Below, one piece after another: positions 14,247 through 14,438 of a DNA stretch of 14,438 bases. The stretch's first letter is position 1. Each line of letters starts with the position of its first letter. This DNA comes from B33-G16 sp046498285 (lineage in GTDB: Bacteria; Desulfobacterota; DSM-4660; Desulfatiglandales; B25-G16): contig JAWOBA010000105.1 of the NCBI GenBank assembly GCA_046498285.1, positions 1 to 14,438 on the forward strand, read 5' to 3'. The translations under genes and the position numbers were made by a program. The notes beneath the pieces are model-generated. The model did not search any database. It saw only the letters and a list, made by a program, of their open reading frames with translations, and was not told the origin of the DNA.

Positions 14247-14438
14247 TGATGGTTTCGTAAAAAGTCATTTTACTCGCTCATGATGCCCATTTTGGGATTC
14301 ATCAAATGCTTCGCTAAATTCCAAAAACTCGGCCTAAAGGCCTCAAACAATTTGGAATTTTTAACGCTCAGCATTTCCTGAATCTATTTCCAAAAGTGGC
14401 CAAAATCGCTCGCAAAAGACTTTTTACGAGTTTGTCAA
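14247..14438. mobile_element. MITE-like palindromic element with terminal inverted repeats
   Basis: CGTAAAAAGTC (14256-14266) and GACTTTTTACG (14418-14428) are perfect 11-bp inverted repeats about 150 bases apart, and the outermost TTGA/TCAA bases also match. The interior is itself palindromic: AAATTCCAAA (14316-14325) pairs with TTTGGAATTT (14351-14360), and between them GGCCT-aa-AGGCC (14331-14342) forms the tip. With no coding capacity and about 190 bp length, this fits a non-autonomous miniature transposable element or a dispersed palindromic repeat. The window ends at its right edge, so target-site duplications and the true boundary cannot be checked. Confidence 0.6.

Noticed and set aside
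14077..14283. 68-codon plus-strand open frame near the right end
   Set aside because: No ribosome site, low-complexity composition, no family resemblance, and its last third lies inside the palindromic element.
1..14438. CRISPR array, transposase, phage or defence island
   Set aside because: No regularly spaced repeats, no cas, transposase, integrase or toxin-antitoxin-like products were seen on either strand.

Overview
This window is bacterial chromosomal DNA of moderate to low GC content. The gene families present, and a palindromic repeat at the right edge, suggest an anaerobic deltaproteobacterium (Desulfobacterota). That assignment is a judgement from protein style and gene combinations, not a database result.

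Layout, left to right. (1) 1-332 holds no gene, only small inverted repeats. (2) 333-830 (-) encodes a stand-alone Host_attach-family protein. (3) After a 433-base regulatory gap, 1264-5642 (+) is a complete AapJQMP-type amino-acid ABC importer: a periplasmic binding protein, two permeases and an ATPase. A hairpin follows the binding-protein gene, and a 149-base gap precedes the ATPase gene. (4) 5623-6528 (-) is a DMT/EamA transporter whose 3' end overlaps the ATPase gene. (5) 6653-7093 (-) is a LOG-like nucleotide-binding-fold protein (TIGR00725 type); its natural N-terminus appears separated by a 1-base frameshift in an A run. (6) 7220-8605 (+) is a membrane-anchored M23/LytM peptidase, followed at 8704-8946 (+) by a small protein of unknown function. 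(7) 8941-13881 (-) is a compact four-gene cluster, read as deoxyhypusine-synthase-like gene, ispF, cysS, uvrB. (8) 13882-14438 holds no gene. It contains a cluster of inverted repeats that may form the cluster's 5' leader, and a MITE-like palindromic element with 11-bp inverted repeats.

How the genes work together. The aap genes form one uptake system for polar or general L-amino acids. The ispF-cysS-uvrB cluster is housekeeping (isoprenoid precursors, cysteinyl-tRNA, nucleotide excision repair), very tightly packed, with a TAGTG stop/start overlap between cysS and uvrB. The first gene of that cluster is the least understood: it looks like a distant deoxyhypusine-synthase-fold protein without the usual catalytic lysine motif.

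I found no CRISPR array, rRNA, convincing tRNA, transposase gene or phage gene. I see no clear multi-gene novel system. The most unusual items are the DHS-like protein with its structured leader, the LOG start-region frameshift and the MITE-like element.
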